From: Pedobacter suwonensis
GTDB taxonomy: Bacteria; Bacteroidota; Bacteroidia; Sphingobacteriales; Sphingobacteriaceae
Direction of reading: 5' to 3'
NCBI RefSeq assembly: GCF_900111825.1
Contig: NZ_FOJM01000007.1
Location: forward strand, 1-64,000
DNA: 64,000 nt
The position numbers were made by a program, and so were the translations under genes. A model generated the notes under the pieces. That model was not told the DNA's origin. It did not search any database and saw only the letters and a list, made by a program, of their open reading frames with translations. This document shows positions 25,929 through 36,936 of this stretch, piece after piece (the stretch's first letter is position 1; each line of letters begins with the position of its first letter).

Positions 25929-28250
25929 ATGAGTAATACGAATAGAAAGCAAGATGCGTTGGATTACCACTCGCAGGGCCGTCCGGGAAAGATACAAGTA
26001 GTACCTACTAAGCCAACAACATCACAAAGGGATTTAACCCTGGCATACTCTCCGGGAGTTGCAGAACCTTGTTTAAAGATAGCAAACAATACAGAGGATG
26101 TTTACAAATACACCGCTAAGGGTAATTTAGTTGCAGTAATCAGTAACGGAACAGCTGTTTTAGGGCTGGGCAATATCGGCCCCGAAGCGGGCAAGCCTGT
26201 AATGGAAGGCAAAGGTCTTTTATTTAAAATATTCTCCGACATTGATGTGTTTGATTTGGAGCTGGATACTGAAAATGTAGATGATTTTGTAAAAATCGTT
26301 AAAGCTTTGGAGCCAACCTTTGGAGGAATCAATCTGGAAGATATCAAGGCGCCTGAATGTTTCGAGATTGAGCGACGTTTAAAACAGGAGATGAATATCC
26401 CTGTAATGCATGATGATCAGCATGGAACGGCCATTATTTCTGGTGCAGCATTATTGAATGCCTGCGAAATCCAGAAAAAGAAAATAGATAAAATTAAGGT
26501 TGTGGTAAGTGGCGCAGGTGCTGCCGCAGTTTCCTGCTCTAAAATGTACCTGAGCTTAGGCGTTAAAAAAGAGAACCTGGTGATGTTCGATATCAATGGA
26601 TTGATTGATATCCACCGTACGGACCTGGATGATATCCGAATGGGCTTCGCTACCACAAGGAAGGATATTGCCAATATTGGAGAAGCCATGAAAGGGGCAG
26701 ATGTTTTTATCGGACTTTCGGCAGCAAACGTTATATCTCCGGACATGTTGATGGGGATGGCCAAAAACCCGATTGTTTTCGCAATGGCGAATCCAAATCC
26801 TGAGATTGCCTACGATCTGGCCATCAAAACCCGTAAAGATCTGATCATGGCTACAGGCCGTTCTGATTATCCGAACCAGGTAAATAATGTGCTGGGTTTC
26901 CCTTATATTTTCCGCGGCGCGCTCGACGTTCGCGCAACCAGCATTAATGAAGCCATGAAAATTGCTGCGGTTAAGGCAATTGCCGAATTGGCTAAAAAAT
27001 CAGTCCCTGAAGCGGTTAACCTGGCTTACAATGCACGAAACTTAAAGTTCGGACGCGATTATATTATTCCAAAACCTGTTGATTTTAGGTTGATTACCGA
27101 AGTATCAACGGCTGTGGCAAAAGCTGCAATTGAAAGCGGCGTAGCCAGAAAAATTATTACCGATTGGGATGCCTATAATGAAGAACTCAGGAAACGTTTA
27201 GGTTTAGATGATGCCATTATGAGGGCGGTTACAACCAAAGCGAAAATGGATCCTAAACGGGTGGTGTTTGCAGAGGCTGATAATTATAAAATTTTAAAAG
27301 CTGCCCAGATCGTCAAAGATGAAAATATTGCCATTCCGATCCTATTGGGTAACCGCGAAAAAATACAGGCAATTATTGATGAGCATGCTTTAGAACTCGG
27401 GGGCGTAGAGATCATCGATCAGATGCAGAATCCTGAAAAAACCAAACAATATGCAGAAGCACTTTTCAAAAAACGCCAGCGCAAGGGGGTTTCTTCTATG
27501 CGCGACGCGACAAAGCTATTAAGAGACCGTAACTACTATGGTGCTTCGATGGTTGAATTTGGAGAGGCTGATGCGATGATTTCGGGTTTAACTAAAAATT
27601 ACGGCGCTACCATTAAACCGGCCCTTCAGGTAATCGGTGTGGAACCAGGTGTTAAACGCGTTGCCGGTATGTACATGATGATGACCAAAAAAGGTCCTGT
27701 GTTTTTTGGCGATACAACTGTAAACGTAGATCCAACGGCAGAGGAATTAGTAGATATCACTTTGCTGATCGATAAATCGGTTAAACAGTTTAACATTAAA
27801 CCGCGCATTGCTTTATTATCGTATTCAAATTTTGGTTCTAACGATGGGATAACCCCCAATAAAGTTAGGGAAACCGTAAAGCTTCTTCATAAAAACTATC
27901 CCGAAATTGTAGTGGATGGAGAAATGCAAGGGAATTTTGCCATCAACAATGAATTGCTGCAGGATAATTTTCCATTTAGCACTTTGGCAGATGCCCCGGC
28001 CAATACTTTAGTGTTCCCAAATCTGGAATCCGGAAACATTGCATACAAATTGTTACAAGAGCTTGGCGGTGCCGAAGCAGTGGGTCCAATCCTGTTAGGA
28101 CTGAATAAACCTGTTCATATTGTTCAATTAGGTAGTTCTGTACGCGAAATTGTTAATATGGTTACCATAGCTGTTGTAGATGTGCAGGGAAAAGAAGAAA
28201 TTGCAACATCGAAACGAAAAGGTATATTTGGGAAAACAACTAAAAAGTAA
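25929..28250 (+). CDS. maeB: NADP-dependent malic enzyme with C-terminal phosphate-acetyltransferase-like domain
   Basis: 773 residues, the usual size of MaeB. The N-terminal part (to about residue 430) is malic enzyme, converting malate to pyruvate and CO2 with NADP: LAYSPGVAEPC, PVMHDDQHGTAIISGAALLNA and the nucleotide-binding VVSGAGAAAVSC are clear. The C-terminal part (about 440-760) is a PTA-like domain (SGLTKNYGATIKPALQVIG) that in MaeB proteins is regulatory and senses acetyl-CoA rather than catalysing acetyl transfer. It is the first gene of the maeB-ruvA-sprA run that recurs across Bacteroidota. Confidence 0.96.
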   Translation: MSNTNRKQDALDYHSQGRPGKIQVVPTKPTTSQRDLTLAYSPGVAEPCLKIANNTEDVYKYTAKGNLVAVISNGTAVLGLGNIGPEAGKPVMEGKGLLFKIFSDIDVFDLELDTENVDDFVKIVKALEPTFGGINLEDIKAPECFEIERRLKQEMNIPVMHDDQHGTAIISGAALLNACEIQKKKIDKIKVVVSGAGAAAVSCSKMYLSLGVKKENLVMFDINGLIDIHRTDLDDIRMGFATTRKDIANIGEAMKGADVFIGLSAANVISPDMLMGMAKNPIVFAMANPNPEIAYDLAIKTRKDLIMATGRSDYPNQVNNVLGFPYIFRGALDVRATSINEAMKIAAVKAIAELAKKSVPEAVNLAYNARNLKFGRDYIIPKPVDFRLITEVSTAVAKAAIESGVARKIITDWDAYNEELRKRLGLDDAIMRAVTTKAKMDPKRVVFAEADNYKILKAAQIVKDENIAIPILLGNREKIQAIIDEHALELGGVEIIDQMQNPEKTKQYAEALFKKRQRKGVSSMRDATKLLRDRNYYGASMVEFGEADAMISGLTKNYGATIKPALQVIGVEPGVKRVAGMYMMMTKKGPVFFGDTTVNVDPTAEELVDITLLIDKSVKQFNIKPRIALLSYSNFGSNDGITPNKVRETVKLLHKNYPEIVVDGEMQGNFAINNELLQDNFPFSTLADAPANTLVFPNLESGNIAYKLLQELGGAEAVGPILLGLNKPVHIVQLGSSVREIVNMVTIAVVDVQGKEEIATSKRKGIFGKTTKK

Positions 28251-28256
28251 TATTAC

Positions 28257-28841
28257 ATGTACGCCTATATTGATGGTAGATTGACATTCAAAAACCCGGC
28301 TTATGTTGTGGTTGAGGCCGGAGGTATAGGCTATCATATAAATATCTCATTAAACACATACAGCGCTTTGGGCGATGCAGAAAGGTGCAAATTATATACC
28401 TGGCTGCATGTAAAAGAAGATGCACATACATTATACGGCTTCGCTGATGAGGGCGAACGCCGTTTATTTTTACATTTAATTTCGGTATCGGGCATCGGTC
28501 CAAACACCGGGAGGATGATTTTGTCCTCCATCACACCAATAGAGATTCAAACTGCAATTGTTAAAGCAGACTTGCCACTGATACAGCGGATAAAAGGCCT
28601 GGGTGCAAAAACCGCACAACGCCTGGTTTTAGAACTACAGGATAAATTAAAAAAAGAAGGGGCAGATTCATTAATTTCTATGCCTCAACACAATACTGTT
28701 AAAGATGAAGCGTTATCAGCATTGGTAATGCTCGGATTCGCCAAACAAACTGCCGAAAAAACTATAGACCAAATATTAAAAGTGACGGAAGGAAGTCTTT
28801 CGGTAGAGCAACTAATTAAACAAGCTTTGAAAACTTTATAG
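28257..28841 (+). CDS. ruvA: Holliday junction branch migration protein RuvA
   Basis: 194 residues. N-terminal OB domain (MYAYIDGRLTFKNPAYVVVEAGGIGYHI), two helix-hairpin-helix motifs (VSGIGPNTGRMILSS, IKGLGAKTAQRLVLEL) and a C-terminal UBA-like domain (DEALSALVMLGFAKQTAEK) that contacts RuvB. It binds the four-way junction in RuvABC repair. It starts 6 bp after maeB and ends 10 bp before sprA, indicating one operon. Confidence 0.97.
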   Translation: MYAYIDGRLTFKNPAYVVVEAGGIGYHINISLNTYSALGDAERCKLYTWLHVKEDAHTLYGFADEGERRLFLHLISVSGIGPNTGRMILSSITPIEIQTAIVKADLPLIQRIKGLGAKTAQRLVLELQDKLKKEGADSLISMPQHNTVKDEALSALVMLGFAKQTAEKTIDQILKVTEGSLSVEQLIKQALKTL

Positions 28842-28851
28842 ATTAACGCCT

Positions 28852-31800
28852 TTGAAGAGAATATCTACATTTCTTTTTCTCATTTCTCTCTTTTTAACTG
28901 CTTCTCAAACTACTTATTCTCAAGTTGTTGCAGGCAAAACGGATACGGTTAAGCCTAAAAATAACTTCAGCCTGCGTGAAAAAGAACAATTAGGGATTGG
29001 TTCGGCAGTTCATCCATTTTATCCATCTCCGAGTAATTTAAAACGAGTTGTAGAATACGACGCGAAGAATAAACGTTATGTGGTTAAGGAACTGATAGGA
29101 GAAAAATTTGTCCTTAATACCCAGTATTTAACCATTGATGAGTACCAGCGCCTGGTAAACAGCGAAATCAAAAGGGGGAACTGGCGTAGTATTTCCAATG
29201 CTGAAGTAAGCGATTACAGAACTACCGGCATTATTCCGAAAATCCAGGTAAACAGTAAAGCTTTTGAAAAACTATTCGGAGGTACAACAATTGATATTCA
29301 GCCTCGTGGCGAGGCCGAACTTACTTTTTTGGGCAGGATAAATAAAAACGAAAACCCACTTTTTAACGAAAGGCAAAGGGTGCAGACCAATTTCGATTTT
29401 AACCAGAGGATCCAGATGGACCTTGTTGGAAATATCGGTACCAAGCTGAAAATTAAAAGTAATTACAATACCGAAGCACAGTTTGATTTTGAAAATCAGA
29501 TCAAACTGGATTATACAGGAGGCGCAGATGATATTATTCAGAAAATAGAAGCGGGTAACGTAAGTTTGCCTTTAAATACCTCATTGATTACCGGAACACA
29601 GGCGCTTTTTGGTATAAAAACGCAACTTAAATTTGGACGTTTAAACGTAACCAGTGTTTATACTCAACAAAAATCGCAATCGAGAGAGATTAAAATTACC
29701 AATGGCGCACAGCAAAATACCACGACATTAAGCATTGATAGCTACGAAGCCAATAAACACTATTTCCTATCGCAATATTTCAGAAATAATTATAACAGGA
29801 ACCTGGCCAACGCACCTATTATCACTTCACCTATACAGATTACTAAAATTGAAGTTTGGATTACCAATAAGGCAGGGAGTACAACCGACTCCAGAGATGT
29901 ATTGGGCTTAATGGACCTGGGTGAAAATGTTCCTTTCAACAATGTATTAATTACAGGTGGAACTTCAGGCTTACCGGCAGGAACTACCGCTACTGGTTTC
30001 GCACAACAATCAAACAACCTGATCTCGCAGTTAAACGCTTATCAGGGCGGAGCAATCAGGCAAACAAATTCTAATGCAGCCCTTTCTTTCTTCCAAACAA
30101 CCCCAGCTAACAGTAGCAATACCGATAACTTTGCCAAACTGGTTTACGCCAGAAAGTTAACAGAGCGGGAATTTACCTTTCAGCCACAGTTGGGGTATTT
30201 ATCATTAAACAACCCGCTAAATGCCGATGAGGTTTTAGCTGTTGCCTACCGCTATACCTATAATGGTGTAGAATATCAGGTGGGTGAGTTTTCTACCGAT
30301 GTTCCTTTTGATGCGGCTAATCCAAAAATGCTTTATGCTAAGTTGTTAAAGAACGAAACGACCAAGATACAGCTGCCAACCTGGGATCTGATGATGAAAA
30401 ATATTTACTCCATTGGTGGCTACCAGATCAGCAGTCAAAATTTTAAACTTGATATTTACCGTATTGATAATGAAACAGGGGTGGATAATCCGGTCATGAC
30501 CGAAGGTCAGAATACGGCTAACAAGCAGTGGATTAACCTAACTGAATTTGATCGTCTGAATCAACAGAACGAACGGAAACCTGATGGAGTTTTCGATTTT
30601 GTGGCAGCAAACAATGCTTTTGGATCTTATTCTACAGCAAGTAATGCCAATCAGGCCAGTATGTTCGGTGTAGGCAGCAACGGACAAACCTCATTGGTTA
30701 CCAATACCAATGCAGGTTATATTACCATCGATCCGGCAAATGGAAGAATTATTTTTCCGGTAATTGAACCCTTTGGTAAAGATCTGGCTGCAAAGTTTTT
30801 ACCGAGTGAACAGGCGTTGATTAATAAATATACATTTACGGCACTATACGATTCAACACAAACCATTGCGAGGCAACTATTCCAAAACCAGAACAGGTAT
30901 ACCATCAGGGTAAATTACCAGTCTGACATTTCTTCTGAATTCAGCTTGAATGCCATTAACGTTCCGGAAGGCTCGGTAAAGGTTTTTGCAGGAACGATGC
31001 CACTAACAGAGGGCGTAGATTTTACCGTCGATTATCAGGGTGGCCGGGTAAGCATCATCAATCAGGCACTTCTGGTATCTGGTCAACCCATCAGGATTAC
31101 CACAGAAAACAGTGAAACCTTTGGTTTGCAGCAACGGTCGCTTTTCGGAACCCGTTTAGATTATCGTGTAAATAATAAATTAAATCTCGGCGGTACAATA
31201 ATGAACCTGACCGAAAAACCTTTAACCCAGAAGGTAAACATTGGAGAAGAGCCTATTTCAAATACCATTTGGGGAGCAGATATTAATTACAGTTCACCGT
31301 CAAGATTTTTAACAAAACTGGTCGATAAACTGCCGTTCATTTCAACCAAAGCACCATCAAGTGTAACATTTTATGGTGAATTTGCGCAACTGATTCCCGG
31401 TCATCCGCGAGCGCTGAATTTTGCAGGCAGTAAAAACGGGGTAAGTTATCTGGATGATTTCGAAGCTTCAAGATCGGTAATCGATTTAAAGAGTGCTATT
31501 GCCTGGCAACTATCCGGTACACCACAGCTTTTTCCGGAATTTAATAAATCCAACGATTTATCATACGGTTATAACCGGGCGAGGATCGCGTTTTACAATA
31601 TCGATCCAACTTTTTACAATTCAGCCGCTTCTACTACACCTGCCAATATCAGGGGCAACCGGACCGAACTTTCTAATCACTACGTAAGAGAGGTAATTGA
31701 ACAGGAGGTTTTTCCATTTAAGGAAACCGCAACAGGGCAGGCTTTAAACATTACCACTTTGGATGTGGCCTTTTATCCAACTGTTAGGGGGCCATATAAT

Positions 31801-34800
31801 TTCCGTACTACTGATTTCAGGCCGGATGGAAGTTTGTTGCAGCCCAGGAACAGTTGGGGCGGTTTTCAGCGTAAAATCGAAACCAATGATTTTGAAGCCT
31901 TAAATGTTGGCTTTATCGAATTTTGGGTAATGGATCCATTTATTTATAAACCGAATTCGGCGGGAGGTGATATTTATTTCAACCTCGGAAACATATCAGA
32001 GGATATTCTGAAAGATGGTAGAAAATCTTTGGAAAATGGTTTGCCTGCTACAAACGATCCGAGCAAATATGATGAAACCGTTTGGGGGCGTGTGCCGAAA
32101 CTACAACCCGTAGTGCAGGCTTTCGATAATGATCCAAATTCGCGTAGGGCTCAGGATGTAGGTTTGGACGGATTATCAGATGCTGATGAGAAAGTAAAAT
32201 TTGCTGCGGCAATTACGCAGATCAAATCGCAACTGAATGCAACAGCTTCGGCAGCAATTGATGCCGATCCATCATCAGATAACTACACCTATTTCAGGGG
32301 ACCGGCATTAGATCAGATCAATGCAGGTATTCTTAAGCGTTATGAAAAATACAACGGAACAGAAGGAAACTCTAAAACATCACAGCAGTCGCAGGAAGAA
32401 TTAGGCCTTGAAAACTCGGCATCCACTTCGTTACCGGACGGGGAAGACATCAACCGCGATAATAACATGACGCAAAGCGATGAGTATTTTCAATATAAGG
32501 TTTCGATGCGCCCGGGTGATTTAAATGTTGGACAGAACTTTATTACTGATAAAGTCACCTCGCAGGTGAGACTGGCCAATGGAAACACGCAGGCCGTTTC
32601 ATGGTATCAATTCAGAATCCCGATCAGCCAGTATCAAGATCGTGTGGGCGGTATCCAGGATTTTAAATCTATCCGTTTCTTTAGGATGTTTATGACCAAT
32701 TTTGCCGATACTGCCGTAATGCGTTTCGCGAAGTTGCAATTGATCCGTGGGGAATGGAGGGAATTTAATGCTGCTAACCAGGCTTCGCAAGTAATTGTAG
32801 ATCCTTCTTTACCTGCACTTACTCCTGATAATTCTACCATTGAAGTTTCGACGGTAAACATTGAAGAGAACGGCAAACGTTCACCAATTCCGTATGTAAC
32901 GCCTCCTGGTATTCTTCGCGAGCGAGACTATAGCAATTACCGGGGCGATACACGTTTAAATGAGCAATCGTTATCGGTTACCGTAAAATCGTTAAGAGAT
33001 GGTTACGGTAGAGCAGCATTTAAAACAGCTTACAGTGATTTCAGGTCTTATAAACATCTGGAAATGTTTATTCATGCTGAAGCGGTTAATAACCAGGTTT
33101 TAAATGATAATGATGTTGCAGCGTTCTTGCGGATTGGTACCGACAATCAAGATAACTATTATGAATATGTAATTCCGTTAAAGGTTACTAACCCCGGTAC
33201 AAGAGATGCCGATGCCATTTGGCCTGAAGCCAATAGAATGGATATTAACTTAACGCTTTTTCAGAATGCTAAGTTAGCCCGTAACGTTGCCAAACAAGCG
33301 AACGGGCAGCCATGGCCTGCAAATGTTCCCTTTACCTATACCGATGGAACAAGGACAATCATTGTTAAAGGGCAGCCTGACATGAGCAAGGTTCGGGTAT
33401 ATATGGTGGGTGTTAAAAATCCGCTCCGCGCCGCCAATGATGAGCAGAATGATGATGGTCTTGATAAAAATGCACTGGTTTGGTTTAACGAATTAAGGTT
33501 AACCGAATTTGATGAAAGAGGCGGTTGGGCAGCCACAGGAAGACTGAACTTGAAACTGGCCGATTTTGCAGATGTAAATATTTCAGGAAGTAAATCGACC
33601 ATTGGTTTTGGATCTATTGATTCGAAAGTGAGCGAGCGGAACCGTGCAGACAATGTGTTGCTTGATGTTTCTTCAGCAATGGAATTGGGCAAGTTCCTGC
33701 CACAGAAATCGGGTGTGAAAATACCGATGTTCGTGAATTACTCTAAACAGGTTTCTACGCCGCAATTCAATCCAAGGACACCAGATATTGAGCTCAAAAA
33801 TGCATTATCACAATCTACCAAGGAGCAAAAAGATTCGATTTTAAATTTCGCACAGGATTATACCATTAGGAGGGGCATCAACTTCACCAATGTTAGGAAG
33901 GAACGTACCAATACCAGTAAACCTGCCCAACTCTGGGATATTGAAAATTTTGCTGCAAGTTATGCTTATACCCAATATAATCATCGTGATTTCATTAATC
34001 AAAACAGCATTCAGAATACCTACAGGGCATCGTTACAGTACAGTTATTCAAAAGAAGCCAAAACAATAGCCCCTTTTGAAAAGATTATAAAATCGAACAT
34101 GCTGGCTTTGTTAAGGGATTTTAACTTTAGTATTTTTCCTAGCGCCATTAATTTCAGAATTGATGTAGACCGTTTATATTCAGAAAATACCTTGCGGAAT
34201 AACGATCCGAACAATACTATTGGGCTTTACCAGAGCGGATACGGCACTACCTTTAACAAAAACTTTACCATGAGCCGTGTTTATGGTATTGCGTGGAACC
34301 TTACACGTTCATTACAGCTGGATTTTAATGCCACAAATTATTCGATTATAGATGAACCGGATGGCAGAATTGATGGCATTAAACGTGATACCGTTTGGCA
34401 GAACCTAAAGCGCTTAGGACGTACAACCGATTATAACCACAACTTAAACGTTACCTATAATTTACCGATTGATAAAATACCGGGACTAAACTGGGTGACC
34501 GTAAAAACCCGTTATGGAACCAACTTTAACTGGCAAACGGAGCCGCTATCTACCTTACGCGATCCGAATATAAATTTAGGTAATACGGTACAAAACAGCA
34601 GAACCGTTCAGGTGAACCCAACGTTAAACCTGACTGCGCTATACAACAAATTTGGCTTTATCAGAAATGCCGGGAATGATCAGGATGGGAGCAAAGCGAA
34701 GAACTTTTTTATCAATATCTTAACCAGCTTAAAAAATGTTAATGCCAGTTTTGTGCAGACAAAAGGTATTTTTCTTCCAGGTTATATGCCAACAACACAG

Positions 34801-36051
34801 TTTTTTGGTATCGACAGGGCTACAGGCGCGCCTGGTTTGGGGTTCGTTTTTGGTAGTCAGCGCGATATCCGCGAGATGGCGCTTGGCAATGGCTGGTTAA
34901 CAACCGATACCTTACAGAACCAGTTATATGTTAATACACTGCGCGAAGATTTTCAGTTTACAGGCTTGGTTGAACCGTTTAAAGATTTACGGATTACTTT
35001 AAAAGCCAATAAAGCACAAACCAGAAATTTTAGTACCAATTTTAGGTATGTAGCCAGTGCATCATCATTTGAGAATCTGAGTGCAATTACTACAGGCGAT
35101 TATAGTGTATCATACATCGCTTTGGGTACGGCATTTAAAGAAAGCAACTCGGCTATTGTCTCTGAATTATTCAATCAGTTTATGGCTAACCGGATAATTA
35201 TTTCGAGAAGGCTGGGCGCGCAAAACCCAAATTCAGCTGGCATTAGTGGAGGGTACGCAGATGGATACGGCAAAGAAAGCCAGGATGTAATCATCTCTGC
35301 TTTTATGGCTGCTTATTCTGGCAAGGATGCCGGCAGAACAAAAATGAATGCTTTCCCTAAAATACCACTTCCAAACTGGACCCTGACGTATAGTGGTTTA
35401 ACCCGTATTCCATTTATTGCAGATCAGTTTTCATCTGTCGATATCCGTCATGGCTATCGCTCAGCTTATAATATTAATGGATTTAATACCTTGTTGCGTT
35501 ATCAGGAAACGAACGGCGCCGTTAGCAGTAGAGATGTGAATAATAATTTTTTGCCTGAATACCAGTTTGCTCAGGTAACCATTTCTGAGTATTTTTCTCC
35601 ATTAGTTGGTTTGGATACCAGATTTAAAAATAACCTCACTGCTTCTTTCGAATTAAACCGGTCGCGTTTGCTGGGGCTTAGCCTGGCGAACAGTCAATTG
35701 GCACAGTTGTCTGAAAATAATATGGTATTGGGCCTGGGCTATCGCACCAATAAATTCCGCTTTCCGTTCGGATGGTTTAAAAGCCTCAAAATGGATAACA
35801 ATATGGATTTTAAATTGGATGTGGCCATCCGTGATAACAAAACAGTTATCTATCGTGCCGATGTCATTGAAGCAGAAGTATCTTCGGGAGCCAAGAATAT
35901 TACCTTAAGGCCGAGTGTAGATTATGTGTTAAATCAGAAATTTAATATCAAGTTATTTTACGATTCGAATATTACAAAACCTTATACTTCGCAAACCTTT
36001 AATACCTCTTTCAGTAATTTTGGTTTTAGCTTAAGGTTTACATTGAATTAA
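28852..36051 (+). CDS. sprA: SprA, type IX secretion system outer-membrane translocon
   Basis: 2399-residue outer-membrane protein. SprA (Sov) forms the very large single-chain beta-barrel through which T9SS cargo leaves the cell and is needed for gliding in motile relatives. The signal peptide covers about residues 1-23 (FLFLISLFLTASQTTYSQ). SprA-type segments include FEKLFGGTTIDIQPRGEAEL near residue 136, YLDDFEASRS near 868, repeated barrel strands, and a C-terminal beta-strand ending in SLRFTLN. Length matches the family (about 2300-2500). The start is a TTG at 28852; no ATG precedes the signal peptide. Its presence implies a T9SS elsewhere in the genome; no cargo with a T9SS C-terminal domain is seen in this window. 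Confidence 0.97.
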   Translation: MKRISTFLFLISLFLTASQTTYSQVVAGKTDTVKPKNNFSLREKEQLGIGSAVHPFYPSPSNLKRVVEYDAKNKRYVVKELIGEKFVLNTQYLTIDEYQRLVNSEIKRGNWRSISNAEVSDYRTTGIIPKIQVNSKAFEKLFGGTTIDIQPRGEAELTFLGRINKNENPLFNERQRVQTNFDFNQRIQMDLVGNIGTKLKIKSNYNTEAQFDFENQIKLDYTGGADDIIQKIEAGNVSLPLNTSLITGTQALFGIKTQLKFGRLNVTSVYTQQKSQSREIKITNGAQQNTTTLSIDSYEANKHYFLSQYFRNNYNRNLANAPIITSPIQITKIEVWITNKAGSTTDSRDVLGLMDLGENVPFNNVLITGGTSGLPAGTTATGFAQQSNNLISQLNAYQGGAIRQTNSNAALSFFQTTPANSSNTDNFAKLVYARKLTEREFTFQPQLGYLSLNNPLNADEVLAVAYRYTYNGVEYQVGEFSTDVPFDAANPKMLYAKLLKNETTKIQLPTWDLMMKNIYSIGGYQISSQNFKLDIYRIDNETGVDNPVMTEGQNTANKQWINLTEFDRLNQQNERKPDGVFDFVAANNAFGSYSTASNANQASMFGVGSNGQTSLVTNTNAGYITIDPANGRIIFPVIEPFGKDLAAKFLPSEQALINKYTFTALYDSTQTIARQLFQNQNRYTIRVNYQSDISSEFSLNAINVPEGSVKVFAGTMPLTEGVDFTVDYQGGRVSIINQALLVSGQPIRITTENSETFGLQQRSLFGTRLDYRVNNKLNLGGTIMNLTEKPLTQKVNIGEEPISNTIWGADINYSSPSRFLTKLVDKLPFISTKAPSSVTFYGEFAQLIPGHPRALNFAGSKNGVSYLDDFEASRSVIDLKSAIAWQLSGTPQLFPEFNKSNDLSYGYNRARIAFYNIDPTFYNSAASTTPANIRGNRTELSNHYVREVIEQEVFPFKETATGQALNITTLDVAFYPTVRGPYNFRTTDFRPDGSLLQPRNSWGGFQRKIETNDFEALNVGFIEFWVMDPFIYKPNSAGGDIYFNLGNISEDILKDGRKSLENGLPATNDPSKYDETVWGRVPKLQPVVQAFDNDPNSRRAQDVGLDGLSDADEKVKFAAAITQIKSQLNATASAAIDADPSSDNYTYFRGPALDQINAGILKRYEKYNGTEGNSKTSQQSQEELGLENSASTSLPDGEDINRDNNMTQSDEYFQYKVSMRPGDLNVGQNFITDKVTSQVRLANGNTQAVSWYQFRIPISQYQDRVGGIQDFKSIRFFRMFMTNFADTAVMRFAKLQLIRGEWREFNAANQASQVIVDPSLPALTPDNSTIEVSTVNIEENGKRSPIPYVTPPGILRERDYSNYRGDTRLNEQSLSVTVKSLRDGYGRAAFKTAYSDFRSYKHLEMFIHAEAVNNQVLNDNDVAAFLRIGTDNQDNYYEYVIPLKVTNPGTRDADAIWPEANRMDINLTLFQNAKLARNVAKQANGQPWPANVPFTYTDGTRTIIVKGQPDMSKVRVYMVGVKNPLRAANDEQNDDGLDKNALVWFNELRLTEFDERGGWAATGRLNLKLADFADVNISGSKSTIGFGSIDSKVSERNRADNVLLDVSSAMELGKFLPQKSGVKIPMFVNYSKQVSTPQFNPRTPDIELKNALSQSTKEQKDSILNFAQDYTIRRGINFTNVRKERTNTSKPAQLWDIENFAASYAYTQYNHRDFINQNSIQNTYRASLQYSYSKEAKTIAPFEKIIKSNMLALLRDFNFSIFPSAINFRIDVDRLYSENTLRNNDPNNTIGLYQSGYGTTFNKNFTMSRVYGIAWNLTRSLQLDFNATNYSIIDEPDGRIDGIKRDTVWQNLKRLGRTTDYNHNLNVTYNLPIDKIPGLNWVTVKTRYGTNFNWQTEPLSTLRDPNINLGNTVQNSRTVQVNPTLNLTALYNKFGFIRNAGNDQDGSKAKNFFINILTSLKNVNASFVQTKGIFLPGYMPTTQFFGIDRATGAPGLGFVFGSQRDIREMALGNGWLTTDTLQNQLYVNTLREDFQFTGLVEPFKDLRITLKANKAQTRNFSTNFRYVASASSFENLSAITTGDYSVSYIALGTAFKESNSAIVSELFNQFMANRIIISRRLGAQNPNSAGISGGYADGYGKESQDVIISAFMAAYSGKDAGRTKMNAFPKIPLPNWTLTYSGLTRIPFIADQFSSVDIRHGYRSAYNINGFNTLLRYQETNGAVSSRDVNNNFLPEYQFAQVTISEYFSPLVGLDTRFKNNLTASFELNRSRLLGLSLANSQLAQLSENNMVLGLGYRTNKFRFPFGWFKSLKMDNNMDFKLDVAIRDNKTVIYRADVIEAEVSSGAKNITLRPSVDYVLNQKFNIKLFYDSNITKPYTSQTFNTSFSNFGFSLRFTLN

Positions 36052-36339
36052 TGATGTTTGATATTATTAACAGTAACATTCTAATATCATTACCTGATGC
36101 TGCATTTGCATCTCCTTTAAACTGCACTGTTATACACAGATTTCTGCAAGCATTGTTGTTTTTTACAAGTTGGATGATCGCAATACATATTTTTTACACA
36201 CACGGTTGACTAACCCGTTTTGTATATCATGCAGCCTAAGGATATTAGTCTGTAATTTCTGTCCTTCTTTGTTAAGGGGCAGCAGAGGATGAATAGGGGG
36301 GCTTTGTTTAGCTAAGAGCGGAAATTTAAGCCGTTTTGG

Positions 36340-36375
36340 CATAGGAAACCCATATTCCTGAAAAGGTTTCCTATG
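36340..36375 (-). terminator. Hairpin downstream of the minus-strand micro-membrane gene
   Basis: Arms CATAGGAAACC (36340-36350) and GGTTTCCTATG (36365-36375) pair perfectly over 11 bp with a 14-nt loop. It sits 10 bp beyond the stop of the 49-codon gene at 36385, so it may terminate that transcript; it may also be a REP-like element. Confidence 0.55.
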
Positions 36376-36384
36376 GCTAAAGCT

Positions 36385-36534
36385 TTACTCTATGCTTTTT
36401 GCATATCTGGTATTCAGCCAAAATACAATGCTGGTTAATACGATAAAAACAGCCAGGATTATGGGCTTCACGATCAGCAGAACTGCCCAAAATAAGCTGA
36501 AAAAAATAATTGCAATAATAATTAGCTTACTCAT
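36385..36534 (-). CDS. Putative 49-residue two-helix membrane protein
   Basis: Complete frame from ATG (36534) to TAA, 49 residues: begins MSKLIIIAIIFFSLFWAVLL, has two hydrophobic segments (about 4-21 and 24-40) parted by Val-Lys-Pro, and ends NTRYAKSIE. The charge pattern (basic/acidic tail after helix 2) is that of a small integral membrane protein. No family recognised. A hairpin follows at 36340-36375. Real-gene status is supported by composition and the hairpin only. Confidence 0.5.
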   Translation of the reverse strand: MSKLIIIAIIFFSLFWAVLLIVKPIILAVFIVLTSIVFWLNTRYAKSIE

Positions 36535-36880
36535 AATTAGTTTTTGGTTAGGTATTGTGTATGGTTAGATTTACATAGATACGTAATTTTTCATTTAAAA
36601 GATTTGAATTCCAACAGAAAAGATATTCCTAATATGTTTGTATATATTGCGGTATTTTCTAATCTGTTAGCAATCAAATAATTAATATTTTTACGGTGTG
36701 ATGTTTTCTGTATGTATAAATAGGCAGGATTGGAAAAAAAAACACTCATTTGCAGGATCAAGTATCTTCTTATGGTTTGAATTGTAGCGACTTTATCCTC
36801 CGGTTATAAGCCAAATGCTCTTAACTGATCATATTTTTCCTGTATAGGGCTTAGTATCGACCCTAATCTGGCGATGCGGA

Positions 36881-36914
36881 TTTGCTGAACTACGTTTATT
36901 TTTTGATAAATTTG
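36881..36914 (+). promoter_or_regulatory. Promoter-like sequence before the first 46-residue gene
   Basis: TTTG (36881-36884), 22 nt, TAAATTTG (36907-36914, exact TAnnTTTG). The spacing is slightly longer than the usual 19-21. The ATG lies 22 bp downstream. Confidence 0.5.
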
Positions 36915-36936
36915 CATGTCTTTAAATAATCAGATA

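Noticed and set aside
33336..33692. 118-codon antisense frame within sprA
   Set aside because: Shadow of the sprA coding frame; no independent start context or family.
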